64,000 nucleotides of DNA from Actinokineospora enzanensis DSM 44649 (lineage in GTDB: Bacteria > Actinomycetota > Actinomycetes > Mycobacteriales > Pseudonocardiaceae), in NCBI RefSeq assembly GCF_000374445.1, contig NZ_KB894403.1, forward strand, positions 396,435 to 460,434, read 5' to 3'. Of this stretch, positions 51,301-59,367 are shown one piece after another. The position numbers were made by a program, and so were the translations under genes. The first letter of the stretch is position 1; each line of letters begins with the position of its first letter. The notes below the pieces were generated by a model. That model had not been told where the DNA came from. It made no database searches and worked only from the letters and a program-made list of their open reading frames with translations.

Positions 51301-51587
51301 TTGATCGGGGTCAGCGCCTCCACCGGCACGACGAAGTGGTGCCCGTTCTGCTCGTAGAGCGAGAACATCGCGTTGCCGCGGTTCGGTCCCGGCTGGATCT
51401 GCCGGTGGCCCAGGGTGTCGACGACCACCCGGTCGCCGGTCAGCAGCGTGACGGCGCGACCCCCGGCGGTGGCCACCGCGGGCGGGGCCGCGAACGCCGG
51501 GACGAGTTGGACGCCGCTCAGCACGCCGCCGAGCGCGATGGTCACGGCGGCCAGCCGTACCATCGAACGCCTCCTGGTAGTACGCAT
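48387..51587 (-). CDS. Large secreted S8 subtilisin-like protease
   Basis: The protein has 1066 residues. It has a signal peptide (MRTTRRRSMVRLA..., cleavage near AFA), a propeptide and an S8 catalytic domain with D213 (LLDSGIDTTHPDL), H245 (GHGTHLASIIAG) and S413 (GTSMSAAHVAG). About 600 residues of beta-sandwich domains follow, the first with FTRKVTYRNTGTADTTLDL and the last PQTLKVE/ASYDGGKTWQKVPV-like. This long form is common in Streptomyces and relatives as a secreted or cell-wall-linked protease. The start was chosen for GGAGGAA 5 nt upstream. Only 23 bp separate it from the PKS stop, so it may be read with the PKS operon; whether it serves the pathway is unknown. Confidence 0.94.
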   Translation of the reverse strand: MRTTRRRSMVRLAAVTIALGGVLSGVQLVPAFAAPPAVATAGGRAVTLLTGDRVVVDTLGHRQIQPGPNRGNAMFSLYEQNGHHFVVPVEALTPINEGRVDERLFDIDGLLADGYDDAHSATLPVIVTYQPGIAPVALAGVASSRNLAAVNGSAIEARRDGSAWSAVANPGVRKVWLDGVRKPLLDKSAVQINAPAAWTAGYTGTGVKVALLDSGIDTTHPDLATQVAAEQNFTGSGDDLDRLGHGTHLASIIAGNNAKYRGIANGATLLDGKILDDNGTSRDSWIIAGMQWAVDQGAKVVNLSIGDNDLPGVDPLEDAVNTLSAQHNTLFVVAAGNGGANPGTIDSPASADAALTVGAVDRADKIASFSSRGPRIGDGAVKPDITAPGVGIVAARSAASVGDGRYVSDTGTSMSAAHVAGAAAVLSSQHPDWTGEQLKDVLMASAKPGQQQTIFQEGTGRVDVGAAIAQQVSSSPASVHMGLERLPDTGGQDFTRKVTYRNTGTADTTLDLKIVLLGPDGKLTSMATVTPSKLDIPAGGTATATYAVNPATATLQGVYGGLATATGPAGTVRTPIAFVRAEQTFEMTVDQIGLDGYPAVNGTVTFISKAPGAYRYPVTAAGRVRLPKGEYSVSSALVGENVDWLFQPTFTVTADAKLTVDYRQAKQLRIAPPDHTARSTFADVALNYGDLYAGFAGTDITRTFTGTIGDPAPGNAVTYKIQSQWVGDDGDFYGLAYFGHGSLPAGLDKHPSKRDLAHVRADLRGTNPGNIGLRGAGPFPVEGSVMDSNPGYQAAALPFARDEYYTTEKDGAAWVSELVQMPKTGTTPEAVLISPLRRYRAGHDYRETYNQGVFAPSFPPVPKGQSYIYRTKDTLRGTMSLFGDGAGNAGDAPVASKVTTLYQGDTKLGESTDPTQQATFAMPAADGTYKLVADVVRAPGTTDVSTHVTASWTFPSSHTDVTTPIVLSTLRVSPNLDQNNTSLKGRPFAVPFSLQQQGSTDTQAPRTLKVEASYDGGKTWQKVPVLFGTAFLWQPNQPGTVSLHAVATDKAGQTEELTVIDAYKLR

Positions 51588-51610
51588 GGTTCCTCCGAAC
51601 CGGGGTTGGG

Positions 51611-54600
51611 CTATGCGAGTTCCACGCGGAGGCACTCGGCCACCGCCGCGGGTGTGGGGTGGTCGAAGACCAGCGTGGGCGGCAGGGCGACGCCGGTGGC
51701 CAGGCTGAGCCGGTTGCGCAGCTCCACCGCGGTCAGCGAGTCGAAACCCAGGTCGCGCAGGGGCGCCCCGGCGTGCACCGCCGCGGCACCCGGCCGTCCG
51801 AGGACGGCCGCGACGTGCTCGCGCACGAGGTCCAGCAGGTTCTCCACATCCACGGTCACCTCGACCGGTGCCCGCTGATCGGCGAGCACCGCGAGATGGC
51901 GCAAGGGGACCGGCACCGTGGGCCAGAACCGCAGCGCGGCGGTGTCCAGCTCGATGGCGGCCAGAACGGGTTCAGGCGTGCGCAGCGCGGCCGCGACCAG
52001 TGCCTGTTTGTCCGCGAAGGACAGCGGGGTGATGCCGTGGTGGATCTCCTCGTCCGGCCCCCAGGCCAGCGACAGGGCCCGCTGCCCGCGCGCGGCCCGA
52101 CGGCGGGCGAGCGCGTCCAGGGCGGCGGCGGGCACGGCGCCCTTGCCGCCGGAGATGCCCGAGACGTTGCCGGACAGGACGAACAGCGCGGCCTCGGCGG
52201 TCAGCTCGTCGAGCGCGCGCGCCTCGTCGTAGCGGGCGCCCGCGTAGACCAGGCAGGCGAGGTGTTCGGTGGCGGCGAGCGCCTGGGTGACGTCCTGGTC
52301 GGTGTACCGGACCGTCGGGGAGGCGGCCAGCCCGTCGATCGGCGCGCCGAGGACGAGCAGGTCGCGGGCGCCGAGGTCGAGCATGGCGCGGGCGAACATG
52401 GCCCGCTCGGGGTCGGTGCCGCCCGCGATCACGACCGTGCCCGCGGTCAAATCGGGGGCCGGGCTCTGGCCCACGATGGGCGCCAGCCTCGGCTCGTGCA
52501 GGCCGTCGGCGTCGAGCCGCAGCTGCCCGCCCGCGCCCGCGATCGCGGCCACGGTGGCGAGCGGCTCGGACTCCGGTAGGTGGACCAGGCTGACCCGGTC
52601 GGGGTGGGCGAGCTGGGCGGAGCGCACGTAGCCCCACACCGCCGCGCAGGCGGGATCGTCCGGCGAGTCGCCGCGGGTGACCACGACCGGGCGGACCTGC
52701 GCCCACGCCGGATCGGTGCGCCAGCGGGTCAGCGCCTCGGACACCTCGCGCAGCGCGTCCAGCATGTCCGAGGCGGTCACCGGCAGCACGAGCAGGCTCG
52801 GCGCGCCCGGGACGAGCTCGTCGGCGGTGACCACCGGCAGCCCGGCCGGGGCGGGCTCGACCCTGGTCCACTCCAGCCGCATGAGGGTGCCCAGGGTCTG
52901 CCGCTCGGCGGGGATCCAGTAGCGGCTGCGCTGGAACGGGTAGCCGGGCAGCCGCACCGGCGCGTCCGGCAGCGCGGACAGCGCCGCGGGCCAGTCGAGC
53001 GCGACGCCGTGCACGTGCGCGGTGGCCAGGTTGGTCAGCAGCCGGGCAGGCGAGCCGTCGTCGCGCTGGATGGACGGGATGACGGTGGGGCTGCCGTGGC
53101 CGTGCAGGTTCTGGTGCAGCGCCGTGGTCAGGATCGGGTGCGCGCTGACCTCGACGAACGCGGTGTGCCCGAGCGCGGCCAGGGTGGTGACGGCGCGGTC
53201 GACGCGGACGGGGGCGCGCAGGTTGCGGTACCAGTACTCGGCGTCCAGGGTGCCGACGTCCGCGCCGGTCACCGTGGAGATCATCGGGACCTGGACCGGC
53301 CACGGGGTGATGTCGCGCAGCTCGGCCAGCAGCGGGGCCTCGACGACGGCCACGTGCGGGCAGTGCGAGGCGTAGCCGATCGGGGTACGGCCTGCGCGCA
53401 CGCCGTGCGGCTCGCAGTAGGCGACCAGCGCGTCGAGCACCTCGGGCGTGCCGGAGACGACGACCGAGGTGGGCGAGTTGACCGCGGCCAGCCAGACGCC
53501 GGTGATCGGGCAGCCGTCCGGTTCGCACACCGAGCCGTTGGCGCCGCCCACGACGTGCGCGGCGGCGTGCACCCAGTCCCAGGGGGCGTGGATCCAGGCC
53601 ATGGCGCCGCCGTCGAGCCCGGCCACCAGCCGGGAGCGGGCGACGACCACGCGGGCGGCGTCGTCCAGGGACAGCGCGCCTGCGAAGCAGGCGGCGGCGA
53701 CCTCGCCCTGGGACTGCCCGACGACGGCGTCCACGCGCACGCCCGCGGCCTGCCAGACGGCGGCGAGCGAGAGCATCATCGAGAACAGCGCGGGTTGCAG
53801 CATGTCCACCCGCCGCTGGGCGTCCGGGTCGGACAGCACCGCGCGGACGTCCCAGTCGACCAGGCGCGCGAACGCGTCGGCGCACTCGGCCATGCGATCG
53901 GCGAACACCGGGCAGGTGCGGATCAGCTCCTCCCCCATGCCGACCCACTCCGCGCCCTGGCCGCCGAACACCAGGACCACCCCGGACCCGCCGCGGCCGA
54001 CGTCGCCCGGTCCGGGCACGACGGTCACGGACTCGTCCGCGGCCGTTCCAGCCTCCGCCACGGCGGCCAACCCGGCCGTGGCGGACTCGGGCGAGGAGGC
54101 GAGCACGATGGCGCGGTGTCCCAGCAGCGGTCCGCGAGCCAGCGCGACGCCGACGCCGCCCAGGGACGGTTCCCGTTGCAGCAGTTCACGCACCTGATCG
54201 GCGCGCGCCCGCAACGCGGTGGCGGAGGCGGCGGACAACAGCAGCGGCACGGTCGGACCGACAAGGCCCAGGTCGGTGACGCCCGATGTGGACTCGGGCT
54301 CAGCAGTCTCGGGTGCCGTGAACTCGGGGGCCTGTTCCAGCACGACATGTGCGTTGGTCCCGCTGATCCCGAACGCGGACACGCCCGCGCGGCGGGGTCG
54401 GCCGGTGTCCGGCCAGGGCACTTCCTCGCGCAGCAACGCGACCGGGCCCCAGTCGATGCCGGAGCTGGGCGTGTCGACGTGCAGGGTGCGGGGCAGCACG
54501 CCGTGCCGCAGGGCGCCGATCATCTTGATCACGCCCGCGACGCCCGCGGCGGCCTGGGTGTGGCCGATGTTGGACTTGACCGAGCCCAGCCACAGCGGCC

Positions 54601-55624
54601 GCTCCCGGTCCCGGCCGAAGGCGGCGGTCAGCGCGCGGGCCTCGATCGGGTCGCCGAGCCGGGTGCCGGTGCCGTGCGCCTCCACCGCGTCCACATCGGA
54701 CGGTCGGAGGTCGGCGTCGGCGAGCGCGGCGGCGACCACGCGGGTCTGGGCGTCCTGGTCGGGGGCGGTGAGCCAGCCGGAGGCGCCGTCGGAGTTGCTG
54801 GCCGTGCCGCGGACCAGCGCGAGCACGCGGTGGCCGAGCCGCCGGGCGCGGGAGAGGCGTTCCAGCACCAGCACGCCCGCGCCCTCGGACGGGCCGAAAC
54901 CGTCGGCGCCCTCGGCGAAGGCACGGCAGCGGCCGTCCGCGGACAGCGCGCCCATCCGGCCGAACTCGGTGAAGGTCATCGGGGTGGACATCACCGTCAC
55001 GCCGCCCGCCAGGGCCAGCGCGGACTCGCCGCGGCGCAGCGACTGCACCGCCAGGTGCAGCGAGACCAGCGAGGACGAGCAGGCGGTGTCGATGGTGACC
55101 GCGGGCCCGCTGAGCCCGAAGGTGTGCGCGACCCGGCCGGAGAGCACACTGGCCGCGCCGCCCAGGCCCAGCTGCCCGGCGACCTCGGCGGGCACGGTGC
55201 GCAGCCGGGCGCCGTGGTCGTGGTTGACCACGCCGACGAACACGCCGACCGGTTCGGCCGCGGTGTCCGGGCCGCCGGGGGCGATGCCCGCGTCCTCGAA
55301 CGCCGACCAGCACACCTCCAGCAGCACCCGCTGCTGCGGGTCCAGCGCGGGCGCGGTGCGCGGGGTGACGCCGAACAGGTCGGCGTCGAAGTCCAGGGCG
55401 TGCGCCAGGAACCCGCCGCCGGTGAGGCCGCGCGGGTCCCAGCCGCGGTCCGCGGGCGGGCCGGTGACCAGGTCCCGGCCCGCCGCGACCACGTCCCACA
55501 GCTCGTCGGCCGAGTCCACCCCGCCCGCGAACCGGCAGCCGACGCCGACCACGGCGATCGGCTCGGTCAGTTCGGCGACCCTGGCCCGCAGCAGGCGTAA
55601 CTCGGCGAGCAGCTGCTCATCCAT
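51611..55624 (-). CDS. Type I polyketide synthase, KS-AT-KR(inactive)-ACP
   Basis: The protein has 1337 residues in one extension module. A short N-terminal helix ([19 protein letters not shown]) may dock to an upstream PKS. The KS (about 22-445) has C182 in DTACSSSLV plus EAHGTGT and [10 protein letters not shown] histidines. The AT (about 560-850) has [10 protein letters not shown] and YASH, predicting methylmalonyl-CoA. The KR is complete in outline (about 900-1220), but its NADPH loop is broken ([12 protein letters not shown]) and the catalytic Ser/Tyr region is degraded (LSGNVSG...[12 protein letters not shown]), so it should not reduce. The ACP (about 1250-1330) has [16 protein letters not shown]. 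There is no TE and no clear C-terminal dock. Confidence 0.94.
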   Translation of the reverse strand: MDEQLLAELRLLRARVAELTEPIAVVGVGCRFAGGVDSADELWDVVAAGRDLVTGPPADRGWDPRGLTGGGFLAHALDFDADLFGVTPRTAPALDPQQRVLLEVCWSAFEDAGIAPGGPDTAAEPVGVFVGVVNHDHGARLRTVPAEVAGQLGLGGAASVLSGRVAHTFGLSGPAVTIDTACSSSLVSLHLAVQSLRRGESALALAGGVTVMSTPMTFTEFGRMGALSADGRCRAFAEGADGFGPSEGAGVLVLERLSRARRLGHRVLALVRGTASNSDGASGWLTAPDQDAQTRVVAAALADADLRPSDVDAVEAHGTGTRLGDPIEARALTAAFGRDRERPLWLGSVKSNIGHTQAAAGVAGVIKMIGALRHGVLPRTLHVDTPSSGIDWGPVALLREEVPWPDTGRPRRAGVSAFGISGTNAHVVLEQAPEFTAPETAEPESTSGVTDLGLVGPTVPLLLSAASATALRARADQVRELLQREPSLGGVGVALARGPLLGHRAIVLASSPESATAGLAAVAEAGTAADESVTVVPGPGDVGRGGSGVVLVFGGQGAEWVGMGEELIRTCPVFADRMAECADAFARLVDWDVRAVLSDPDAQRRVDMLQPALFSMMLSLAAVWQAAGVRVDAVVGQSQGEVAAACFAGALSLDDAARVVVARSRLVAGLDGGAMAWIHAPWDWVHAAAHVVGGANGSVCEPDGCPITGVWLAAVNSPTSVVVSGTPEVLDALVAYCEPHGVRAGRTPIGYASHCPHVAVVEAPLLAELRDITPWPVQVPMISTVTGADVGTLDAEYWYRNLRAPVRVDRAVTTLAALGHTAFVEVSAHPILTTALHQNLHGHGSPTVIPSIQRDDGSPARLLTNLATAHVHGVALDWPAALSALPDAPVRLPGYPFQRSRYWIPAERQTLGTLMRLEWTRVEPAPAGLPVVTADELVPGAPSLLVLPVTASDMLDALREVSEALTRWRTDPAWAQVRPVVVTRGDSPDDPACAAVWGYVRSAQLAHPDRVSLVHLPESEPLATVAAIAGAGGQLRLDADGLHEPRLAPIVGQSPAPDLTAGTVVIAGGTDPERAMFARAMLDLGARDLLVLGAPIDGLAASPTVRYTDQDVTQALAATEHLACLVYAGARYDEARALDELTAEAALFVLSGNVSGISGGKGAVPAAALDALARRRAARGQRALSLAWGPDEEIHHGITPLSFADKQALVAAALRTPEPVLAAIELDTAALRFWPTVPVPLRHLAVLADQRAPVEVTVDVENLLDLVREHVAAVLGRPGAAAVHAGAPLRDLGFDSLTAVELRNRLSLATGVALPPTLVFDHPTPAAVAECLRVELA

Positions 55625-55656
55625 CGGTGGTGCCTTGCCCTTCCGGACACGAGCGG

Positions 55657-56295
55657 TCAGGCCTTGACCAGTCGTTCGACCATGGACTGGAACGACGCGG
55701 TGTCGTTGAGGTGCGGGAAGGGCTCGTCCGGCACCGGCACCTCCAGGAACTCGCACAGCGGTTCCCAGCCCTGCCCGACGGTGTAGGCGAGCAGCCGGTC
55801 GGCAGGCACGGCGGCGCGCACCTCGGCGTTGTGCGCCTCGAACCGGCCGATGATGTGGTCGCGGTCGTCCAGGCGGCCGCCGAAGGACAGCTGCGCGATC
55901 GCCGAGACCAGCCGCCCGTACCACTCGTAGCCGGGGATGGCCGCCATCTTCGCGGGGTCAGCGGCCATCTTCCAGACCGGCAGCAGGGTGCTGGACATGC
56001 TCTTGTACCAGGACTCCGGGTCCCGCTCGGTGAGCAGGATCTTCGCGTCCGGGTAGCGCGCGGACAGCTCCCGCCAGAACGAGCAGCCCGGCCAGTCCAC
56101 AGTGGACTCGAAGCCCGCGAGCAGGCCGTCCCACTCGACCGGCTCGTCGGCGAACGCGGCCAGCCACTGCTGACCGTGCCCGGGGTGCTCGGTGACCTCG
56201 AACATGTGGTAGCACGGGCCGAAGCCCAGCCGCTCCAACGCGGCCTTCACCGATGCGGTGCCCGTGCGGCCGAGTCCGGCGCCGATGACCTTCAT
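55657..56295 (-). CDS. Sulfotransferase family protein (Sulfotransfer_4 type)
   Basis: The protein has 212 residues. The N-terminal P-loop-like 5'-PAPS motif is [39 protein letters not shown] and [15 protein letters not shown] (the 3'-phosphate loop) follow, then the C-terminal [18 protein letters not shown]. By family it moves sulfate from PAPS to a hydroxyl or amine in the cytosol. Its start overlaps the stop of the CysC-CysQ gene, which supplies PAPS and removes PAP, and the PKS follows 32 bp downstream. This makes sulfation of the polyketide (or of a carrier) the likely role. Confidence 0.88.
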   Translation of the reverse strand: MKVIGAGLGRTGTASVKAALERLGFGPCYHMFEVTEHPGHGQQWLAAFADEPVEWDGLLAGFESTVDWPGCSFWRELSARYPDAKILLTERDPESWYKSMSSTLLPVWKMAADPAKMAAIPGYEWYGRLVSAIAQLSFGGRLDDRDHIIGRFEAHNAEVRAAVPADRLLAYTVGQGWEPLCEFLEVPVPDEPFPHLNDTASFQSMVERLVKA

Positions 56296-57620
56296 GCCTG
56301 CTCCTTCTGTGCGGCCGGGGTGTCCGCCCGCGACGGAGCCGCGGGCGCGGGGGCGGGGGCCAGCTCGCGGATCGCGGCCAGCACCCGGTCGGCGTCACCC
56401 GCCCGGCACACCACCAGGTCCGGCAGCCAGGCGTCCTGGCCGCCGTAGACCAGCGGGGAACCGTCCAGCCTGCTCGCGTGCAGGCCCGCGGCCAGCGCGA
56501 CCGCGACGGGCGCCGCCGAGTCCCATTCGTACTGCCCGCCGCCGTGCACATACAGGTCGGTCTCGCCGAGCAGCACCGAGGCGATCTTCACCCCGGCGGA
56601 GCCCATCGGCACCAGGTCGGCGTCCAGCTCGGCGGCCAGCGCCGAGGCCAGCGCGGGCGGCCGGGTGCGGCTGACCGCGATCCGGAACCGACCCGGGGTA
56701 CGCGGCCGGGCGTGCGCGTCCAGCGTGCTGAGCACCAGGTCCCGCGCGGGCAGCGCGATCGCGCCCGCGGCGAGCGTGCCGCGCCGCCACAGCGCGACGT
56801 GCACGGCCCAGTCGGTGCGGTCCTGCTCGCCGAACTCGCGGGTGCCGTCCAGCGGGTCCACGATCCACAGCCGGTCGCCGGTCCCGTCCCCGGGGGACTC
56901 CTCGGAGCGCAGGTGGTCGGCGGGGCGGTGCTCGGCGATCCGGTCGGCCAGGTAGGCGTGCGAGATCTTGTCGCCCGCGTCGCGCAGCGCTGCCGGGTCG
57001 GTGAAGCCGCGCTCGGCGCGCAGGCCGAGCAGCCGCCTGCCCGCGGTGACCGCCAGCTCGCCCGCCAGCACGTGGTCGCGGGTGTCGGCCGGGGACCGGC
57101 GCAGCAGCGCCAGGATCCGCTCGACCGCCGCGACCGGCGTGCAGGCGTCGGTGTCGATCACCAGCTCGGGCCGGGCGGGCGGCTCGTACGGGTCGCTGAT
57201 GCCGGTGAACCCGTCGATCTCGCCCGCCAGCGCCTTGCGGTACAGGCCCTTGGTGTCGCGCCGGATCAGCTCCTCCAGCGGCGCCCGGACGTGCACCTCC
57301 AGGAACGGCGCGGAGGCGCCGTCCAGGCTGGCCCGCACGGCGTCGCGGGCCTCGCGGTACGGCGAGATCAGCGCGACGATCACGGTGACGCCGTGCCGGG
57401 CCAGCAGCCGGGACAGGTAGCCCACGCGCTGCACCTGGATGTCCCGGTCGTGCTTGCTGAAGCCCAGCTCGGCGGACAGCCCGGCGCGGACCTCGTCGCC
57501 GTCGAGCACCTCGGTCGGCAGCCCGGCGCCCGCCAGCTCGCCTGCCAGCCGCCGCGCGATGGTGGACTTGCCCGCGCCGGACAAGCCGGTCAGCCAGATG
57601 ACCGCGCCCCGGGTGCTCAT
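56292..57620 (-). CDS. cysC: Fused APS kinase (CysC) and PAP phosphatase (CysQ)
   Basis: The protein has 442 residues. Residues 1-180 are an APS kinase: P-loop GLSGAGKST (12-20), DGDEVRAGLSAELGFSKHDR, ISPYREARDAVR and KGLYRKALAGEIDGFTGISDPYE. Residues about 185-430 are an inositol-monophosphatase-like PAP phosphatase with the metal motifs EES, DPLDGTREF and WDSAAPVAVA. One chain would make PAPS and destroy the inhibitory product PAP, an economical helper for the adjacent sulfotransferase. The Pro/Ala-rich C-terminus is a tail. It overlaps both neighbours by ATGA. Confidence 0.92.
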   Translation of the reverse strand: MSTRGAVIWLTGLSGAGKSTIARRLAGELAGAGLPTEVLDGDEVRAGLSAELGFSKHDRDIQVQRVGYLSRLLARHGVTVIVALISPYREARDAVRASLDGASAPFLEVHVRAPLEELIRRDTKGLYRKALAGEIDGFTGISDPYEPPARPELVIDTDACTPVAAVERILALLRRSPADTRDHVLAGELAVTAGRRLLGLRAERGFTDPAALRDAGDKISHAYLADRIAEHRPADHLRSEESPGDGTGDRLWIVDPLDGTREFGEQDRTDWAVHVALWRRGTLAAGAIALPARDLVLSTLDAHARPRTPGRFRIAVSRTRPPALASALAAELDADLVPMGSAGVKIASVLLGETDLYVHGGGQYEWDSAAPVAVALAAGLHASRLDGSPLVYGGQDAWLPDLVVCRAGDADRVLAAIRELAPAPAPAAPSRADTPAAQKEQA

Positions 57621-59164
57621 GCCGGCGTCACCGACACGACCGCCGAGGAGCCCAGCACCCTGCCGTTCGCGTCGAGCGCGCGGACCTGGGCGTACTTGGC
57701 GGCGCCCGCCGCGGTGACCATGGTCTCGAAGCCGGACCGGTCCGCGGTGGTCACCACCTTCAGGTGGTTGCGGTCGTTGCCGGTGAGCAGCTGCCAGCGA
57801 CGCAGCTCGGTGGCGCCGTTCCAGCTCGCGTAGACCGCGACGCCCTGCGCGTTGCCGTAGGCGGCGACCGCGGGCGGGTCGGTCGGCGTGCCGTGCCAGT
57901 CCACGTGGTTGGCCACGTAGGTGTTGACCGTCGGGCCGGTGAAGTGCGCGGCGAAGATCAGCTGGTTGTTCTCGTCGAACTCGCTGAGCCTGCCGGTGTC
58001 GCCCCAGTTGACCAGGTCGTGCCCGTCCGGGAGCAGCTGGTTGCTGCCCTGGGTGCCGGTCGACAACCCGTCCACGGTGCTCACCGAGCGCGCCAGGGTG
58101 GCCGTCTTGGTGGCCTCGTCGACGTGCAGCAGGATCGCCCGCGAGGCGGGCCTGCTCGGCGGGACCGACGGGAACGCGGCGGCTGCCTCGTTGTCGAACA
58201 TGCTGAACCCGCCCGGCTGGTAACGCACGTTGTGCTGCCAGGCGAACTCCGCGTCCGGGGTGAGCTTGTAGTCGGAGAACCGGCCGCCCAGCCGGGACAG
58301 GATCTGCCCGCTGTGCCGGTCGATCGTGTAGATCGTGTGCGTGTTGCGGCCGCTGACCACGATGTTGCCGTTCGCGTCCAGGTCGATCGCGTTGAAGTGC
58401 AGGTAGTCCCAGCCCATCAGCTCGTTGGAGCGCAGGTAGGACTCGGTGACCGGGATGTGGTCCAGGCTGTTCCAGGTCGTGAGCACCTTGCCGGAGGCGA
58501 TGTCGATCTCCCGGATGGTGCACTCGACGATCGGCCGCAGCGTCGGCCTGCCGTCCACCACGCTGGTGGTGTGGTAGCTCACCGCCAGCAGCGTGTTCTC
58601 CGGGGTGATCTTGATCGCGTGCAGGTCGATGCTGTCGTCCATGCCGACCTGGGCGATGGTGCGGTAGTGGTCGTCCGCGATGACCACGTGCCCCATGCCC
58701 CAGCCGAGGGGGACCCAGGAGCCCTCCCACCACATGATCACCGGCTTGCCCTTGTAGGTCTGCTGCTGGGCGTTCATCACCAGGCGCAGCTTGTCGCCGC
58801 GCGGGGCGAACCACACCGGGCTGCCGGTGTCGTCGATCAGCATCGGGCCCAGCTGCTCGTTGGTGGTGGCCTTGGGGGTCAGCAGCATGAGGCCGGGCGA
58901 AAGGGGCGCGGTCTTGAGGTCGATCGCCATCGCGGGCGGGACCAGGTCCGGGCGCGAGTAGTAGCGCTGGACCAGTCCGTCCGACCCACTCGCCGGGGCG
59001 GGCGCGGTGCGGGCGGTGGGTGCCGCGTACACGGCGGGCAACGCCTGGCCCGCCTGCGCGGCGGACACGGGTAAATCGGATATACCGACGGCGAGTACGC
59101 CGAAAAAGGCACCGATAATCAGGGTGCGCGCACGTTCACGGGTGAATTTCGTCGACTGAGACAT
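57617..59164 (-). CDS. Secreted arylsulfate sulfotransferase (ASST family)
   Basis: The protein has 515 residues from ATG 59164 (another ATG lies 12 bp upstream). A signal peptide or N-terminal anchor (RTLIIGAFFGVLAVGISDLP, then AAQAGQALP) leads to a six-bladed beta-propeller of the ASST family: TPKATTNEQLGPMLIDDTGSP, HVVIADDHYRTIA, DSIDLHAIKITPENTLLA, and SNELMGWDYLHFNAIDLDANGNIVVSGRNTHTIY. The His in HAIK/HFNA segments is a candidate catalytic residue. ASSTs move sulfate between phenols without PAPS, outside the membrane. It overlaps the CysC-CysQ start (ATGA), so all three sulfation genes form one operon with PKS 1. Confidence 0.9.
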   Translation of the reverse strand: MSQSTKFTRERARTLIIGAFFGVLAVGISDLPVSAAQAGQALPAVYAAPTARTAPAPASGSDGLVQRYYSRPDLVPPAMAIDLKTAPLSPGLMLLTPKATTNEQLGPMLIDDTGSPVWFAPRGDKLRLVMNAQQQTYKGKPVIMWWEGSWVPLGWGMGHVVIADDHYRTIAQVGMDDSIDLHAIKITPENTLLAVSYHTTSVVDGRPTLRPIVECTIREIDIASGKVLTTWNSLDHIPVTESYLRSNELMGWDYLHFNAIDLDANGNIVVSGRNTHTIYTIDRHSGQILSRLGGRFSDYKLTPDAEFAWQHNVRYQPGGFSMFDNEAAAAFPSVPPSRPASRAILLHVDEATKTATLARSVSTVDGLSTGTQGSNQLLPDGHDLVNWGDTGRLSEFDENNQLIFAAHFTGPTVNTYVANHVDWHGTPTDPPAVAAYGNAQGVAVYASWNGATELRRWQLLTGNDRNHLKVVTTADRSGFETMVTAAGAAKYAQVRALDANGRVLGSSAVVSVTPA

Positions 59165-59367
59165 TCCGACATCCATACGGCCGAGGGGTGGATACCGGAT
59201 CGGTACCACCGTGATCCGGAAGCTCGGCCAGCATCGCACAGGGGGCGAGGCAGGCCAAGGTCGAAGCATTCCCGGAATTATTACCAACAGATGTTATAGC
59301 TGTTTCTTATATCCCTCGGACGGAGCGGGGGTAGCGATTAGCAGGGAGCGCGTCTTATGTTCGGCCA
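59165..59367. promoter_or_regulatory. AT-rich divergent promoter region between sulfation operon and PKS 2
   Basis: This 203-bp region separates the divergent ASST and PKS 2 starts. The stretch 59269-59315 (GGAATTATTACC, GATGTTATAGC, TTTCTTATATCC) is the most AT-rich segment I see in the right half of the window and should hold the promoters. No perfect long dyad is visible. Confidence 0.55.

Noticed and set aside
54300-55499. Alternative frames inside the PKS genes
   Set aside because: They are Arg/Gly/Pro-rich shadows of the KS and AT coding sequence without any domain.
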